Translations under genes and position numbers: made by a program | NCBI RefSeq assembly: GCF_023156195.1 | Contig: NZ_JAKUKA010000001.1 | Coordinates: 1,302,001-1,366,000 of the forward strand | Direction: 5' to 3' | DNA length: 64,000 nucleotides | Source: Chitinophaga sedimenti | GTDB lineage: Bacteria > Bacteroidota > Bacteroidia > Chitinophagales > Chitinophagaceae | Notes under the pieces: model-generated | What the model was told of the DNA's origin: nothing | What the model saw: only the letters and a program-made list of their open reading frames with translations | Database searches by the model: none | In this document: positions 19,480 to 29,622 of the stretch, in pieces | How positions within the stretch are numbered: position 1 is the stretch's first letter | Layout: each line of letters begins with the position of its first letter

Positions 19480-21065
19480 CTATTTGTGTATTTCCGAAGT
19501 AAAATGGAATTCGATCTCCGGGTTGTTCGTCCGTTCGGTGTTGAGGTACCATTCCGACTGCGCCAGGTAAACTAAGTGGCCATCTTTGTCCTCCACCACG
19601 TTCGAGCTTTTGAAACGGATGAAGTCCTCCACTTTTTGTTTAGGGCCGGTAATCCAGCATGCTTTGTAAAAAGGCAGGGTGTTAAACTGGCAGGCCGCAC
19701 CATACTCCTGTAACAGGCGGTATTGGATAACCTCGAACTGCAGTTCGCCCACACAACCGATAATTTTGCGGTTGCCGCCATGCTGGGTAAACAGCTGGGC
19801 AACGCCTTCGTCGGTGAGTTGGCGAATGCCTTTTTCGAGTTGTTTGGTCTTCATCGGGTCCTTGTTCACCAGCTCTTTAAACAGTTCCGGGGAGAAGCTT
19901 GGGATACCGGTAAAATACAGGTCTTCGCCCTCGGTTAAGGTGTCGCCGATTTTGAAGTTGCCGGTGTCGAACAAACCTACCACGTCGCCGGGATAGGCGT
20001 CGTCCACGATGTTTTTATCGCGGGCCATAAACGTATAGGGGTTGGAGAAGCGCACGTCTTTATCCAGCCTTACGTGATGGTAAAATTTGTTTCTTTCGAA
20101 CTTGCCGGAGCAGATGCGTAAAAACGCGATACGGTCGCGGTGACGCGGATCGAGGTTGGCGTGGATCTTAAAGATAAAGCCGGTGAACTTATCCTCACCC
20201 GGTTCGATCTCGCGCACAGTAGATGGGCGGGGCGCCGGTACCGGTGCAATTTCCACAAAGGTGTCCAGCATATCTTTTACCCCGAAGTTATTGACGGCGC
20301 TGCCAAAAAATACGGGCGCCATTTTACCTTCCAAGTAGGGCTGTTTATCGAATTTATCGTACACGCCTTCGATCAGTTCCACGTCGCTGCGCAGCTGCTG
20401 TGCGTCCCTGGGCGTTAAACAGTTCGTCCACTTCCGGTGCATTTACATCGGGCATGGGGATGATATCGTCGTCGGTCGCTTTTTTTGTTCGCCGCAAAGC
20501 TCACAAAGCTCTTGTCGTACAGGTTGTATACGCCTTTGAAGTCTTTTCCGCCATTGATAGGCCAGGAGAGGGGGCGAACGGATATGTTCAGTTTTTCTTC
20601 CAGCTCATCCAGCAGGTCGAAGGGGTTTTTACCGTCGCGGTCCATCTTGTTAACGAAGATGATCACCGGGGTATCGCGCATGCGGCATACTTCCATCAGC
20701 CTTTCGGTCTGCTCTTCCACGCCCTTCACGCAGTCGATCACCAGTACCACGCTGTCCACCGCCGTGAGCGTGCGGTAGGTATCCTCGGCAAAGTCCTTGT
20801 GACCAGGGGTATCCAGCAGGTTTACGAGGGTGTCGCGGTATTCGAAGGTCATTACGGAGGTAGCCACGGAGATACCTCTCTGCCGCTCAATCTCCATAAA
20901 GTCAGAGGTCGTATGTTTCTTGATTTTATTCGATTTAACCGCGCCCGCCGTCTGGATAGCGCCGCCGAACAGCAGGAACTTTTCCGTCAGGGTAGTCTTA
21001 CCCGCATCTGGGTGGGCAATAATGGCAAAGGTTTTTCGCCTGTTGATTTCGCTAGCGTATTTCAT
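19480..21065 (-). CDS. prfC: Peptide chain release factor 3 (frameshifted)
   Basis: Translational GTPase that recycles class-I release factors from the ribosome after termination. The start is ATG at 21063-21065 ([20 protein letters not shown]). The GTP-binding motifs are all present: [13 protein letters not shown] (G1), the switch region with [18 protein letters not shown] (G3) and NKMDRDGK (G4). The RF3-specific C-terminal part includes [24 protein letters not shown] [16 protein letters not shown], and a terminal region ending [12 protein letters not shown]. Two indels lie close together: an extra base in a run of seven T at 20480-20486 and an extra G near 20411. Between them the correct frame reads [20 protein letters not shown]. 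The full length of about 528 residues fits RF3. Two opposite indels in a conserved GTPase argue for sequencing error. Confidence 0.93.
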
Positions 21066-21082
21066 TGAAATAAAAATGGCTG

Positions 21083-21090
21083 CAAAGGTA
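21083..21090 (-). promoter_or_regulatory. -7 promoter box TACCTTTG of prfC
   Basis: Exact TANNTTTG on the minus strand, 17 bp before the prfC ATG. It shares the 98-bp divergent spacer with the ABC permease promoter. Confidence 0.55.
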
Positions 21091-21151
21091 CGTATTTTTA
21101 GGTAGAAGGGGCCTTTGGTCATTTATTCCCGCATCACATCAGTATAAATAT

Positions 21152-21159
21152 TAAATTTG
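21152..21159 (+). promoter_or_regulatory. -7 promoter box TAAATTTG of the ABC permease gene
   Basis: Exact TANNTTTG ending 4 bp before the ATG at 21164, implying a nearly leaderless transcript. Confidence 0.5.
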
Positions 21160-21163
21160 ATCT

Positions 21164-22416
21164 ATGCGCTCCACTGTAAAGATTCTCTGGAATAGTTTAA
21201 AAATGGCCCTGCAGGAACTGCGGGTGAACAAGGTACGTACGTTCCTGTCGCTGCTGGGGATTACCATCGGCATCTTCTGTATCATCGCGGTTTTTGCCGC
21301 TACGGACAGTATGGAGCGCAACGTTCGCAGTGAAGTGGAAACGCTGGGCAGCAACGTAATTTATATCCAGAAATGGCCCTGGGGCGGCGGGCCGGATATG
21401 CCCTGGTGGAAATATGTAAACCGGCCGGTGACTGCCTATAAAGAATTGAAGCCTTTGCAGGAAAAGGTGCCTAGCGCCGAACACGCGGCGTTTACTTTTA
21501 ATAGTGGCGGCAAAAAGATCGAGGTGGGCAGGGACTACATGGAAAACGTGGAACTCATGGCCGTTACGCAGGACTTTGATAAGGTGCAAACCCTCGATAT
21601 CATCTATGGACGCTATTTCAGTCCTACCGAAACAAATACGGGCGCTAATACCATTATCCTGGGCGGTAATATCTGGCAGTCTTTGTTTCCCACGCCCGAG
21701 GCGGCTATCGGAAGCATTGTGAAAGTGAGCGGCCGGAACTGTAAAGTGATTGGCCTGTTGAAGTATAAAGGAGAGGGAGGGCTCATCAATATCAACTTTG
21801 ACGATGCGGTACTGGTTCCCTACCTGTTTGGTCGTACCATCGTGGATGAGCGTCGTTTTGCAGACCCCTATATCATGGTAAAAGCCCGCCAGGGCGTATC
21901 GTTGCAGCAGCTGAAAGATGATGTAACCGGTACGATGCGTGCCACACGCAGGTTGCAGCCTAAGCAGGAAGACAACTTTTCACTGAATGAGATTACCACG
22001 ATCAATGATGACTGGATTCCCTTTTCAGCCTGCTTAACACCGCAGGCTTATCCATCGGCATCTTCTCGCTGATCGTAGGCGCCTTTGGTATCGCCAACAT
22101 CATGTTCGTTACGGTAAAAGAGCGTACGAACATCATCGGTCTGAAAAAAGCCATTGGCGCCAAGCGCAACGTGATCCTGCAGGAGTTCCTGCTGGAGTCG
22201 ATCCTGTTGTGTGTGATCGGGGGATTACTTGGGCTGCTGGCGGTATTTGCCGTAGCGCAGATCGCGACGGCGCTTATGGGCTTCCCCTTTATTCTTTCTA
22301 CCAGGAATATTATTATCGGCGTAGGTTCTTCGGTGATAGTGGGCCTGCTGGCCGGCTTTATCCCCGCTTGGTCGGCCTCCCGCCTCGATCCGGTGGTAGC
22401 CATCCGCGGCAATTAG
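21164..22416 (+). CDS. MacB-type ABC transporter permease (frameshifted)
   Basis: Inner-membrane FtsX/MacB-like permease of about 417 residues. It has the standard arrangement: an N-terminal helix (KVRTFLSLLGITIGIFCIIA), a large periplasmic MacB_PCD domain (residues about 50-280), and three C-terminal helices (SIGIFSLIVGAFGIANIMFV, SILLCVIGGLLGLLAVFAVA, IIIGVGSSVIVGLLAGFIP). The family motif VKERTNIIGLKKAIGAKR lies in the cytoplasmic loop, and the end reads SRLDPVVAIRGN. One break in the TTTT run at 22022-22025; five T give IPFFSLLNTAGLSIG. No ATP-binding subunit gene is adjacent, so it probably pairs with one encoded elsewhere. Its substrate is unknown. Confidence 0.9.
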
Positions 22417-22436
22417 TAAAAACGCCGCGCGCTGCT

Positions 22437-22444
22437 TATCTTTG
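22437..22444 (+). promoter_or_regulatory. -7 promoter box TATCTTTG of tsaD
   Basis: Exact TANNTTTG ending 8 bp before the tsaD ATG, so tsaD is predicted to be transcribed separately from the permease with almost no leader. Confidence 0.5.
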
Positions 22445-22452
22445 CAAACTTT

Positions 22453-23466
22453 ATGACGGCAGTTAAAATTTTAGCGATAGAATCCTCATGTGACGAGACG
22501 AGTGCTGCGGTGCTGGTAGACGGAAAAGTGTTATCCAACATCATTGCCAATCAATCGGTACACGAACAGTACGGTGGCGTAGTGCCCGAACTGGCTTCCC
22601 GTGCGCACCAGGAGAACATTGTTCCCGTGGTGGACGCGGCGCTGAAGAAAGCCGGCGTGGATATGCAGGACCCGGACGCCATTGCTTTTACGCAGAGTCC
22701 CGGCCTCATCGGCTCCCTGCTGGTAGGCAGCTGCTTCGCCAAATCGATGGCCCTGGGGCTTAATATCCCGCTCATCGGGGTCCACCACATGCAGGCCCAC
22801 GTACTGGCCAATTTTATCGAAGATCCCCAGCCATCCTTTCCTTTCCTTTGCCTCACCGTATCCGGCGGTCATACGCAGATCGTACAGTGTAACAGTCCGC
22901 TCGATATGAAAGTGATCGGCGAAACCATGGACGATGCTGCCGGCGAGGCATTCGATAAAAGCGCCAAACTGATCGGCCTGCCTTATCCTGGCGGACCGTT
23001 AATCGATAAGCACGCCAAAACAGGCAACCCGCTTCGTTTTAAGTTCCCCGAGCCGCAGATTCCCGGCCTCAACTTCAGTTTTTCCGGGCTTAAAACCGCG
23101 ATTCTTTATTTCCTGCAGGAGAACAGGGCGAAAGATCCTTCGTTCGTGGAAGACAACCTCGCCGACATCTGCGCATCTATCCAGCACCGGATCATTACTA
23201 TTTTGATGAACAAACTGGTAAAGGCTTCGCAGGAAACGGGCATCAAACAGATGAGCATCGCCGGCGGTGTAAGTGCAAACTCAGGTTTGCGTGCGGCGCT
23301 GGCGGAATACTCGGCCAAATATGGCTGGTCGTATTACATTCCTAAATTTGAATACTGTACCGATAATGCGGCCATGATTGCCATGACCGCTTATTACAAA
23401 TACCAGGCTGGCGAATTTGCCGCCCTGGACGCTGTTCCCAGCGCCCGCGCCATTTTTGGCGAGTAA
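22453..23466 (+). CDS. tsaD: tRNA N6-adenosine threonylcarbamoyltransferase
   Basis: Intact 337-residue TsaD (Kae1/Qri7/YgjD family). It transfers threonylcarbamoyl to A37 of tRNAs that read ANN codons, acting with TsaB and TsaE in the cytoplasm. Visible motifs are ILAIESSCDETSAAV at the N-terminus, ELASRAHQENIVPVV, the metal-binding HxxxH in GVHHMQAHVLANF, LCLTVSGGHTQI, DAAGEAFDKSAKLIGLPYPG, and the C-terminal AGGVSANSGLR and FEYCTDNAAMIA. Length and motif order match the family. It is one of the few universally conserved genes here that is free of frameshifts. Confidence 0.97.
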   Translation: MTAVKILAIESSCDETSAAVLVDGKVLSNIIANQSVHEQYGGVVPELASRAHQENIVPVVDAALKKAGVDMQDPDAIAFTQSPGLIGSLLVGSCFAKSMALGLNIPLIGVHHMQAHVLANFIEDPQPSFPFLCLTVSGGHTQIVQCNSPLDMKVIGETMDDAAGEAFDKSAKLIGLPYPGGPLIDKHAKTGNPLRFKFPEPQIPGLNFSFSGLKTAILYFLQENRAKDPSFVEDNLADICASIQHRIITILMNKLVKASQETGIKQMSIAGGVSANSGLRAALAEYSAKYGWSYYIPKFEYCTDNAAMIAMTAYYKYQAGEFAALDAVPSARAIFGE

Positions 23467-23523
23467 TTTTAACCCGATTCCTTGATTGGCCTGCTGATCC
23501 CATTTAACCGCAAATACCATTGC

Positions 23524-25643
23524 ATGAAGAAGTTTGTCCTGCTGACGATCTGGACCCTCGTTACAACATTTACAAGCATGGCGCAGCAGCGTCCGTCGCA
23601 ACAGAGCTGGAAAGAGCAGAAGTATTCCATGTTTATCCACTGGGGCGCCATTTACAGCACGCTTGGCGGCGTGTGGAAAGGTCAGCCCGTCAAACAGGGC
23701 TATAGCGAACAGATTCAATCGCAGGCCGGTATTTTCAGCGATGTGTATGGCAATGTGGCCAACCGTTTTAACCCGGCGAACTGGAAGCCCGATTCTATTG
23801 CCCTGCTGGCCAAAGCGGCGGGTATGAAATCGGTAGTGATCACCGCCAAACACCATGATGGTTTTTGCATGTTCAAGTCGGCTTACACCAACTATAACGT
23901 GGTAGATGGCACGCCCTATAAACGCGATGTGGTAAAGGAGTTGGCCGATGCCTGTAAACGCCGGGACTGAAGTTCGGGGTGTATTTCTCATTGATCGACT
24001 GGCACTTTCCGCCTGCTTACCCGATGTCCAGCCACAACGCCGATCTGATTCCCGATCAGCATCACCAGCATAACATGGACCAGGTAACGGAGCTGATGAA
24101 TAATTACGGCCCGATTTCCGAGATATGGTTTGATATGGGCTCACTGACCCCGGTGCAAAGCCAGGAGCTGGCCGCACTGGTGCATCGTTTACAACCCGAT
24201 TGTATGGTGAGCGGCCGGTTAGGGAACGATGCCGGTGATTTCTGCGTGATGGGCGACAATGATTATCCCGATTATAAAATAGCGACGCCCTGGCAAACGC
24301 CGGCGTCGATGTACGACGAAACCTGGGGTTACCGCTCCTGGCAGGAACACGTTGCGGTTGCGGATAAAGCTTTGCAGAAGCTGGAGGGATTACTGAAGGT
24401 AGTGAGCCGCGGCGGTAATTATTTGTTGAATATCGGCCCCCGCGGCGATGGGTCTGTTGTGGATATAGAGAAAGATGTGTTGCTGCGTAACGGCAAGTGG
24501 CTCGCCGTAAACGGGGAGGCCGTGTTTGGCACATCGCCCAATCCTTTTCACCAGTTTTTAGCTGGGGAGAAGTGACGGCGAAGTCTGGCAAGTTATACCT
24601 CAGCATATTTCATCAGCCCGATAATAATACGATCGCGCTACCCGGCCTGAAAGGTGACATCAGCAGCATACAGGTGCTGGATAGCAACAACGCAAAACTC
24701 AACTGCCAGATCACCGTAGCAGGCGATGTTACGTATATCGGTCTGCCGGCGAAGTTCAAACTGAACGGGCGCGCGCGGGTATTAAAGCTGAATTTCAAAA
24801 GTGGTTACAGCGTGCTGCCGGATCACGTCATGGATATGGGCCTTAATAAGCACCTGGTGCTGGACCGCCACAACGCGGAGAAGCATTACAGCTTTTCCGG
24901 CGTGGATTATTACAGCTTCTACCGCAGCACGGTGGAAAACAGCTGGCTGGTCAGGGCCGATGCGGATATGCGCATGGTGCCGTGGTTGTCGTACACCCAG
25001 CAGGAACGCGACAAAGCGATTACCCCGGTGATGAACGACCGCCTGCAGACCGTTAAATTGATTTGCACCGATTCTATCCTGATCAGCGCCCCTACGCGGA
25101 AAATCGACTGGGGTATTATTTACCTCGCCGGGCCGTATCCGGTGGGCGCCAACTGGACGAGTGAGAAGGTAACAGCGAAAGACCGCAAGCCGCAACTGGA
25201 GCCGACGAAATGGAAGAACGACGAGGTATATGAATTGACCAATGCAGGCGATGCCGTGTGGACCATTTACCAGGAAATCACCGCTGCTGAAGAAGGCCCG
25301 TACATCATCCGGCTAACGAGCGGCGATGGCATCCAGGTGTACCTGAATGAAGAGGAGCAAACGGTGCACAATAACCCGGCACGCGGTTTAACGCAGCAGG
25401 AATACCTGGTTTTGCCGCTGAAGGCGGGTGTAAACAGGTTGTTCGTGAAAGTGTACAAACGCTTTGCGCCGAAAACCGTGGTACGATCGATAAAAATGTG
25501 CCGCAGTACATGTATCGCCAGCGCCTGGCGCCACAGCAACTGAAAAGGGGCGATGTGGGGAGTACAGCTGGAAGCTCTACAACCCGGTATCCGTGCACCG
25601 CGATATGCGTCTGCCGAACCTGGAATTACATTTAGCGCAGTAA
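23524..25643 (+). CDS. GH29-family alpha-L-fucosidase-like secreted enzyme (frameshifted)
   Basis: Secreted glycoside hydrolase of about 705 residues. The signal peptide ([20 protein letters not shown]) is followed by the GH29 barrel: [19 protein letters not shown], the conserved [27 protein letters not shown], and [10 protein letters not shown], whose Asp is at the position of the GH29 nucleophile. [13 protein letters not shown] closes the catalytic domain. The long C-terminal part is beta-rich and contains a PA14/CBM-like segment ([20 protein letters not shown]). Four frameshifts are needed, near 23964, 24557 (five T read, six expected), 25495 and 25556. The last two restore an end reading [12 protein letters not shown] with TAA at 25641. 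It would remove terminal L-fucose from glycans. It is not adjacent to a Sus pair, and the trmN6 ATG follows 1 bp later. Confidence 0.87.
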
Positions 25644-25644
25644 G

Positions 25645-26358
25645 ATGGCAAACGATTATTTCCAGTTTAAACAATTCACCGTACACCAGCAGCGCGCTGC
25701 CATGCGCGTTTGTACCGATGCCTGTATCCGGGCGCCTATACGGCCAGCTACCTGCGTAACGGGCCTCCCGCACGCATCCGGATATCGGCGCCGGCACCGG
25801 CCTGCTCAGCCTCATGCTGGCCCAGGCGGTTCCTGCTCATATAGATGCACTCGAACTGGACGAAGACGCCTTCGCACAAGCCGGTGAAAATTTCGCGGCT
25901 TCGCCCTGGGCACAACGCCTCCGTGTCATACATGCCGATGCGCGCAGCTTCCGCAGCGAACAGCCTTATCCCTTTATTATTACGAATCCTCCTTTTACGA
26001 AAACGCCCTCAAGAGCGGCAAGGCTGCCCGCAATGCCGCCATGCACGCCACCGATCTTGATTTCGGGGCGCTGATCAGTATTATCGATCAGCAGTTAAGT
26101 GCAGATGGCAAATGTTCTGTGTTGTTGCCGTACAGCGAATTCCCAAAGTTCCTGCAACTGGCGCAGGCGCGCGGCTTCGGACTGGCGCTGCGGCTGGACG
26201 TGCAGCAGTCGCCCAGGCATGGCTTTTTCCGGACGGTGGGGATTTTCACGCGAGGGGAGGTAGTAACCCAAGCGGATACGTTGTTGATTTATGGGGAGGG
26301 AAATCAATATACGGATGCGTTCGTGGCGTTGTTGAAGGAGTATTACCTGTATTTGTAG
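25645..26358 (+). CDS. trmN6: tRNA1(Val) A37 N6-methyltransferase-like protein (frameshifted)
   Basis: Class I SAM-dependent methyltransferase of the TrmN6/YfiC type, about 237 residues. The N-terminus [20 protein letters not shown] is typical. Motif I reads [16 protein letters not shown] after repair of a break near 25780. The catalytic motif is NPPFYEN, read as NPPFTKT because one T is missing in the run at 25993-25996. A further break lies near 25735 (before [11 protein letters not shown]). It ends [20 protein letters not shown] and KEYYLYL. It starts 1 bp after the fucosidase stop. The N6-adenine specificity is inferred from the NPPFYE motif and overall similarity. Confidence 0.85.
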
Positions 26359-27570
26359 TTACTTCCCCTCCACATACTCGCCCAAATACGCATACTCCTC
26401 AGTTAACCTACCGCCCTTCGCAATCGTCGCTTTCGCGATCATTTTACTATCGCCTTTCATCAACTCATCGAACACAAATTTCATCAGCTGGTCGCCGAAG
26501 TACTGCGATGCATCGCGGGGCAGCTCGTTCGGCAGGTTGCCCACGCACATCATGGTCACGCCCTCTTCATGGAAGGGCGGCAGTTTTTGTTGGGTAAAGC
26601 GGTTTACGTCATATACCGGCTCTTCGATGGTGCCGTCGCCCAGGTTGCAGGGAATGGAGCCCTGTGCGTCGTCCGTAATGTCGGCGATCACGCGGATGCG
26701 GAAATTGTCTTTCGCCAGGTCCGCCCAGGAAAAGAGCGGTTCAATATTTTTATCCCAGTAAATGCCGTTCATTAAAATGTCGCTGGCCGTCACGTAAGGA
26801 AGAAACTTGCAGTCGTAGTTTTCGGGATGTGCGTGAAAGTCTTCGCGGCTATAGGTTTTATCTGTTTTGCGCAGGTAAAGTTCGCCCGCTTTCAGTTGCG
26901 TGTACACCGGGTAAGCGTAACTGTTAATCAAAAATTCCTCTGGTGGAATATACTTGATGCCCAGTAAGCCCATCACCTCTAAAATGCCCGCCGTTACACG
27001 GCCGGAGCCGGTCGCCACGATTTTGATGGGTGGTATCTTTACCCCGAAATAATGGGTGATCAGCTCACGGAAATCGCGGCATTCGTGTACCCGCTTAAAT
27101 TTAAACGTACCGGTACGCTCGCCGTAAGCCAGCAGCCCGTTATGCGCGCCCACTACGCCGGCAAAGAAGCCGAAGCCGAGTATCCGTTGCCCGTCTTCAT
27201 GCACCAGGCATTCGTAGTCGATCAGCGTAATGTTTTTTTCCAGTATGGCCTGCAGCATCCCGCGGTTATGGGGCTGTTTCTTTTTAGTATGAGAGAAGAA
27301 AAGGTACGTTTTACCCGCCAGCAGCTTATCGGTCGGAATTTCCTTGATGCCGAGCAGCACTTCGCAGTCCGATAAATCTTCTGCGAGCTGCACCCCTGCC
27401 GTACGGTACTCCTCATCGCTGAAACAGCGTCCTGTAGAAGGTTGCACGGTGATGGTTACGCCGGGATAATGCGTCATGATCCATTTACATTGCAGGGGCG
27501 TAAAGGCTACGCGGTTGTCGTGGGGTACTTTCTCCTCGCGGATCAGTCCAAGATGCAGCTTTTTAGTCAT
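26359..27570 (-). CDS. Alanine-dehydrogenase/saccharopine-dehydrogenase-like NAD(P) enzyme
   Basis: Intact 403-residue protein with an N-terminal alanine dehydrogenase/PNT-type domain (LHLGLIREEKVPHDNRVAF, where Arg and His-Asp-Arg fit the substrate-binding region). A nucleotide-binding region follows (IKIVATGSGRVTAGILEVM), and then a saccharopine-dehydrogenase-like C-terminal half (VIADITDDAQGSIPCNLGDG, EEGVTMMCVGNLPNELPRD). The combination resembles lysine-forming saccharopine dehydrogenase-like proteins found in Bacteroidota. Whether it makes lysine, alanine or another amino acid cannot be decided here. Its stop abuts the convergent trmN6 stop, with no space between the two genes. Confidence 0.8.
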   Translation of the reverse strand: MTKKLHLGLIREEKVPHDNRVAFTPLQCKWIMTHYPGVTITVQPSTGRCFSDEEYRTAGVQLAEDLSDCEVLLGIKEIPTDKLLAGKTYLFFSHTKKKQPHNRGMLQAILEKNITLIDYECLVHEDGQRILGFGFFAGVVGAHNGLLAYGERTGTFKFKRVHECRDFRELITHYFGVKIPPIKIVATGSGRVTAGILEVMGLLGIKYIPPEEFLINSYAYPVYTQLKAGELYLRKTDKTYSREDFHAHPENYDCKFLPYVTASDILMNGIYWDKNIEPLFSWADLAKDNFRIRVIADITDDAQGSIPCNLGDGTIEEPVYDVNRFTQQKLPPFHEEGVTMMCVGNLPNELPRDASQYFGDQLMKFVFDELMKGDSKMIAKATIAKGGRLTEEYAYLGEYVEGK

Positions 27571-27615
27571 AGCGTCGGAATAGCTTCCCCTGCAACATAA
27601 CGAATTTCAGGCAAA

Positions 27616-29522
27616 TCAATCTATCATAAACTCCCAGGCGCTCTGGTAGGCATTATGGCGCTCAGCATAACTGATAAAGCCGGCATAGAACTCATCCTGC
27701 GAAAGTGTACCGCTGTCGCCGATCACCACCAGCTTTTTACGCGCGCGGGTCATGGCCACGTTCATCCTCCGGATGTCGCTCAGGAAGCCGATCTTGCTAT
27801 CGGCATTGCTGCGCGTCATGCTGATGTACACGATGTCGCGCTCCTGTCCCTGGAAGCTGTCGATCGTGTTCACGGTTATCTTACTGGCATAAGGTTGCAG
27901 GTCCGGCGAACCGGCCAATTGTTCTTTCAGTAGTTGTATCTGTTGTTTGTAAGGCGATATCACGGCAATGGTCGGGAAGTCCTGCCCGCGGTAATGCGGT
28001 TGCAGTGAGGCGACCAGCTGCGACAGGTGTTTAAATACAAACGCCGCTTCTTCCGGGTTGGTGGTACTGGTGCCGTCCAGTTGCTCTTCAAATCCGCAGC
28101 CGGCCGTATCTATAAAGTGCAGGGGCACGTCTTCCTGGTGCAACAGGTGTTCGGCCACCGAAGCGTGCGCCTTTAATTTATCTTCATAAAAAACAGCCGA
28201 AGAATATCCCATGATCGCAGCGTGCATACGGTACTGTTCCTGCAACAGTACTACCGTTTCCGGATACAGCTTTACGCATTTTTCCAGCAGGGTAACGGCC
28301 AGTCCTTTGCGCGCTGCTTCGTCCGATTTAATGGTGGGTGATAACTGGCAATGGTCGCCGGCGAGCACCACTTTTTTCCTTTCAGGATGGGTATCCAGCA
28401 GGCGGGCTCCAAAGCCTGACCGGCTTCGTCGATCACCACGGTATGGTATTGCAGGTTCCGCACAGTATAGTGATTGGCGCCCACAAGGGTAGCGGCAATC
28501 ACCTGCGCCTTGCCCATCAGGTCGTCGATGATATACTGTTCGGTGTTTTCCACCTGCTTCATGATGTTGCGGGCCTCGTCGAACAGGGCTTTACGCTGGT
28601 CACGCTCCGCTTTTCCGAAGCTGCGCTTGTATTTATGCGCCATGTTCTTAAACTCCGACGCCTGCTTTTTCATCCGTTTGATGTCTTTCATCTGAGGATG
28701 GCCGGCCATTTTACTGTCCAGCGTTAAAGCCGCCAGTCGCTCAGACACGCGCGCGGGGTTGCCTACACGCAGTACGTTCAGTCCCGCCCCCGATAATTTA
28801 TCGCTTAGCAGGTCTACGGCCGCATTACTCGGCGCTACCACCAGTATCTTACGCGGATCGTTTTTCGCCAGGGTTTTAATTGCCTGCACCAGCGTAGTGG
28901 TTTTGCCCGTACCGGGAGGACCGTGCACAATAGCGAGGTCGTTGGCGGATAATATCTTGTTTACCGCATCCTGCTGCGAGGCGTTCAGTGCCGGCAGGGT
29001 AACCGGGTGTACGTCGGTATCGAAAGTGGGGGATTGCTCCCCGGTAAGGATGCGCACGAGGCGGCCTTCTTCCTTCTTTTCGCCCAGGCTGTCGGCCAGT
29101 TTTAACGCGGCTTCCATTTCATCGTAGCTGTTATCATCAAACAGCAGGTCGATGCCCAGTTTTCCATCGCGGCTCCATTCTGGCAGTTCGTCGGTGCGCA
29201 GGGTAATGCGGAGCCGGTCGCCGCCCTGCCAGGCAATGACGCCTTCTTCGCGGCAATGTTGCGGGTCGTGGTTGGAAAAGAAAGTGGCGGCTGCGCCGAA
29301 GCGCAATTGGTGAGGGATGTCCTGGTGGGTGGTACGTTCCACTTCCACCGATATATAGTCGCCGCGCGTCATTTCCGTGTCGCGGATTGCGATCGGGTAC
29401 CACGTGAGGCCATTGGCGCGTCGTTCATTTACGGAGCTGTTTTCGGTCAGCGCCCGGTAACTGCGTTTATCTTCATCCAGTTCTATTTTCAGCAGTTCCA
29501 GCAGCTTTTTAAAATAATCCAT
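27616..29522 (-). CDS. Superfamily I DNA/RNA helicase, IGHMBP2/Upf1-like (frameshifted)
   Basis: About 636-residue SF1B-type helicase. After an N-terminal beta-barrel-like region (residues about 30-150) come the motor motifs: Q-rich LNASQQDAVNKIL, Walker A HGPPGTGKTTTLVQ, motif Ia VVAPSNAAVD, motif II VVIDEAGQALEP, motif III VLAGDHCQLSPT, motif IV VISPYKQQIQLL, motif V VNTIDSFQGQERDIVYISMT, and motif VI MNVAMTRARKKLVVIGD. The only break is at a run of six T (28372-28377), where seven A on the coding strand restore ILKGKKVVLAGD. The start is ATG at 29520-29522. Bacterial members are generally poorly characterised; role in DNA repair or RNA metabolism is not determined. Confidence 0.92.
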
Positions 29523-29526
29523 CCTG

Positions 29527-29534
29527 CAAAGTTA
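29527..29534 (-). promoter_or_regulatory. -7 promoter box TAACTTTG of the helicase gene
   Basis: Exact TANNTTTG on the minus strand, ending 4 bp before the helicase ATG, so the transcript would be practically leaderless. Confidence 0.5.
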
Positions 29535-29622
29535 AGCATTTATGGAATTAGGCATTTTGGTGCATCATGTGGCCGGGAGTGCGTTTGTGTGGCAGGAATC
29601 CATTTACCTAAATCTAGCTGTG

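Noticed and set aside
20400..21068. Plus-strand frame of 222 residues over prfC
   Set aside because: Antisense to the GTPase domain of RF3, which has all expected motifs.
23281..24606. Long minus-strand open frame of 441 residues
   Set aside because: Antisense to tsaD and the GH29 gene, both supported by clear motifs. Its composition (Arg/His/Gly-rich) is typical of a shadow frame in GC-rich coding DNA.
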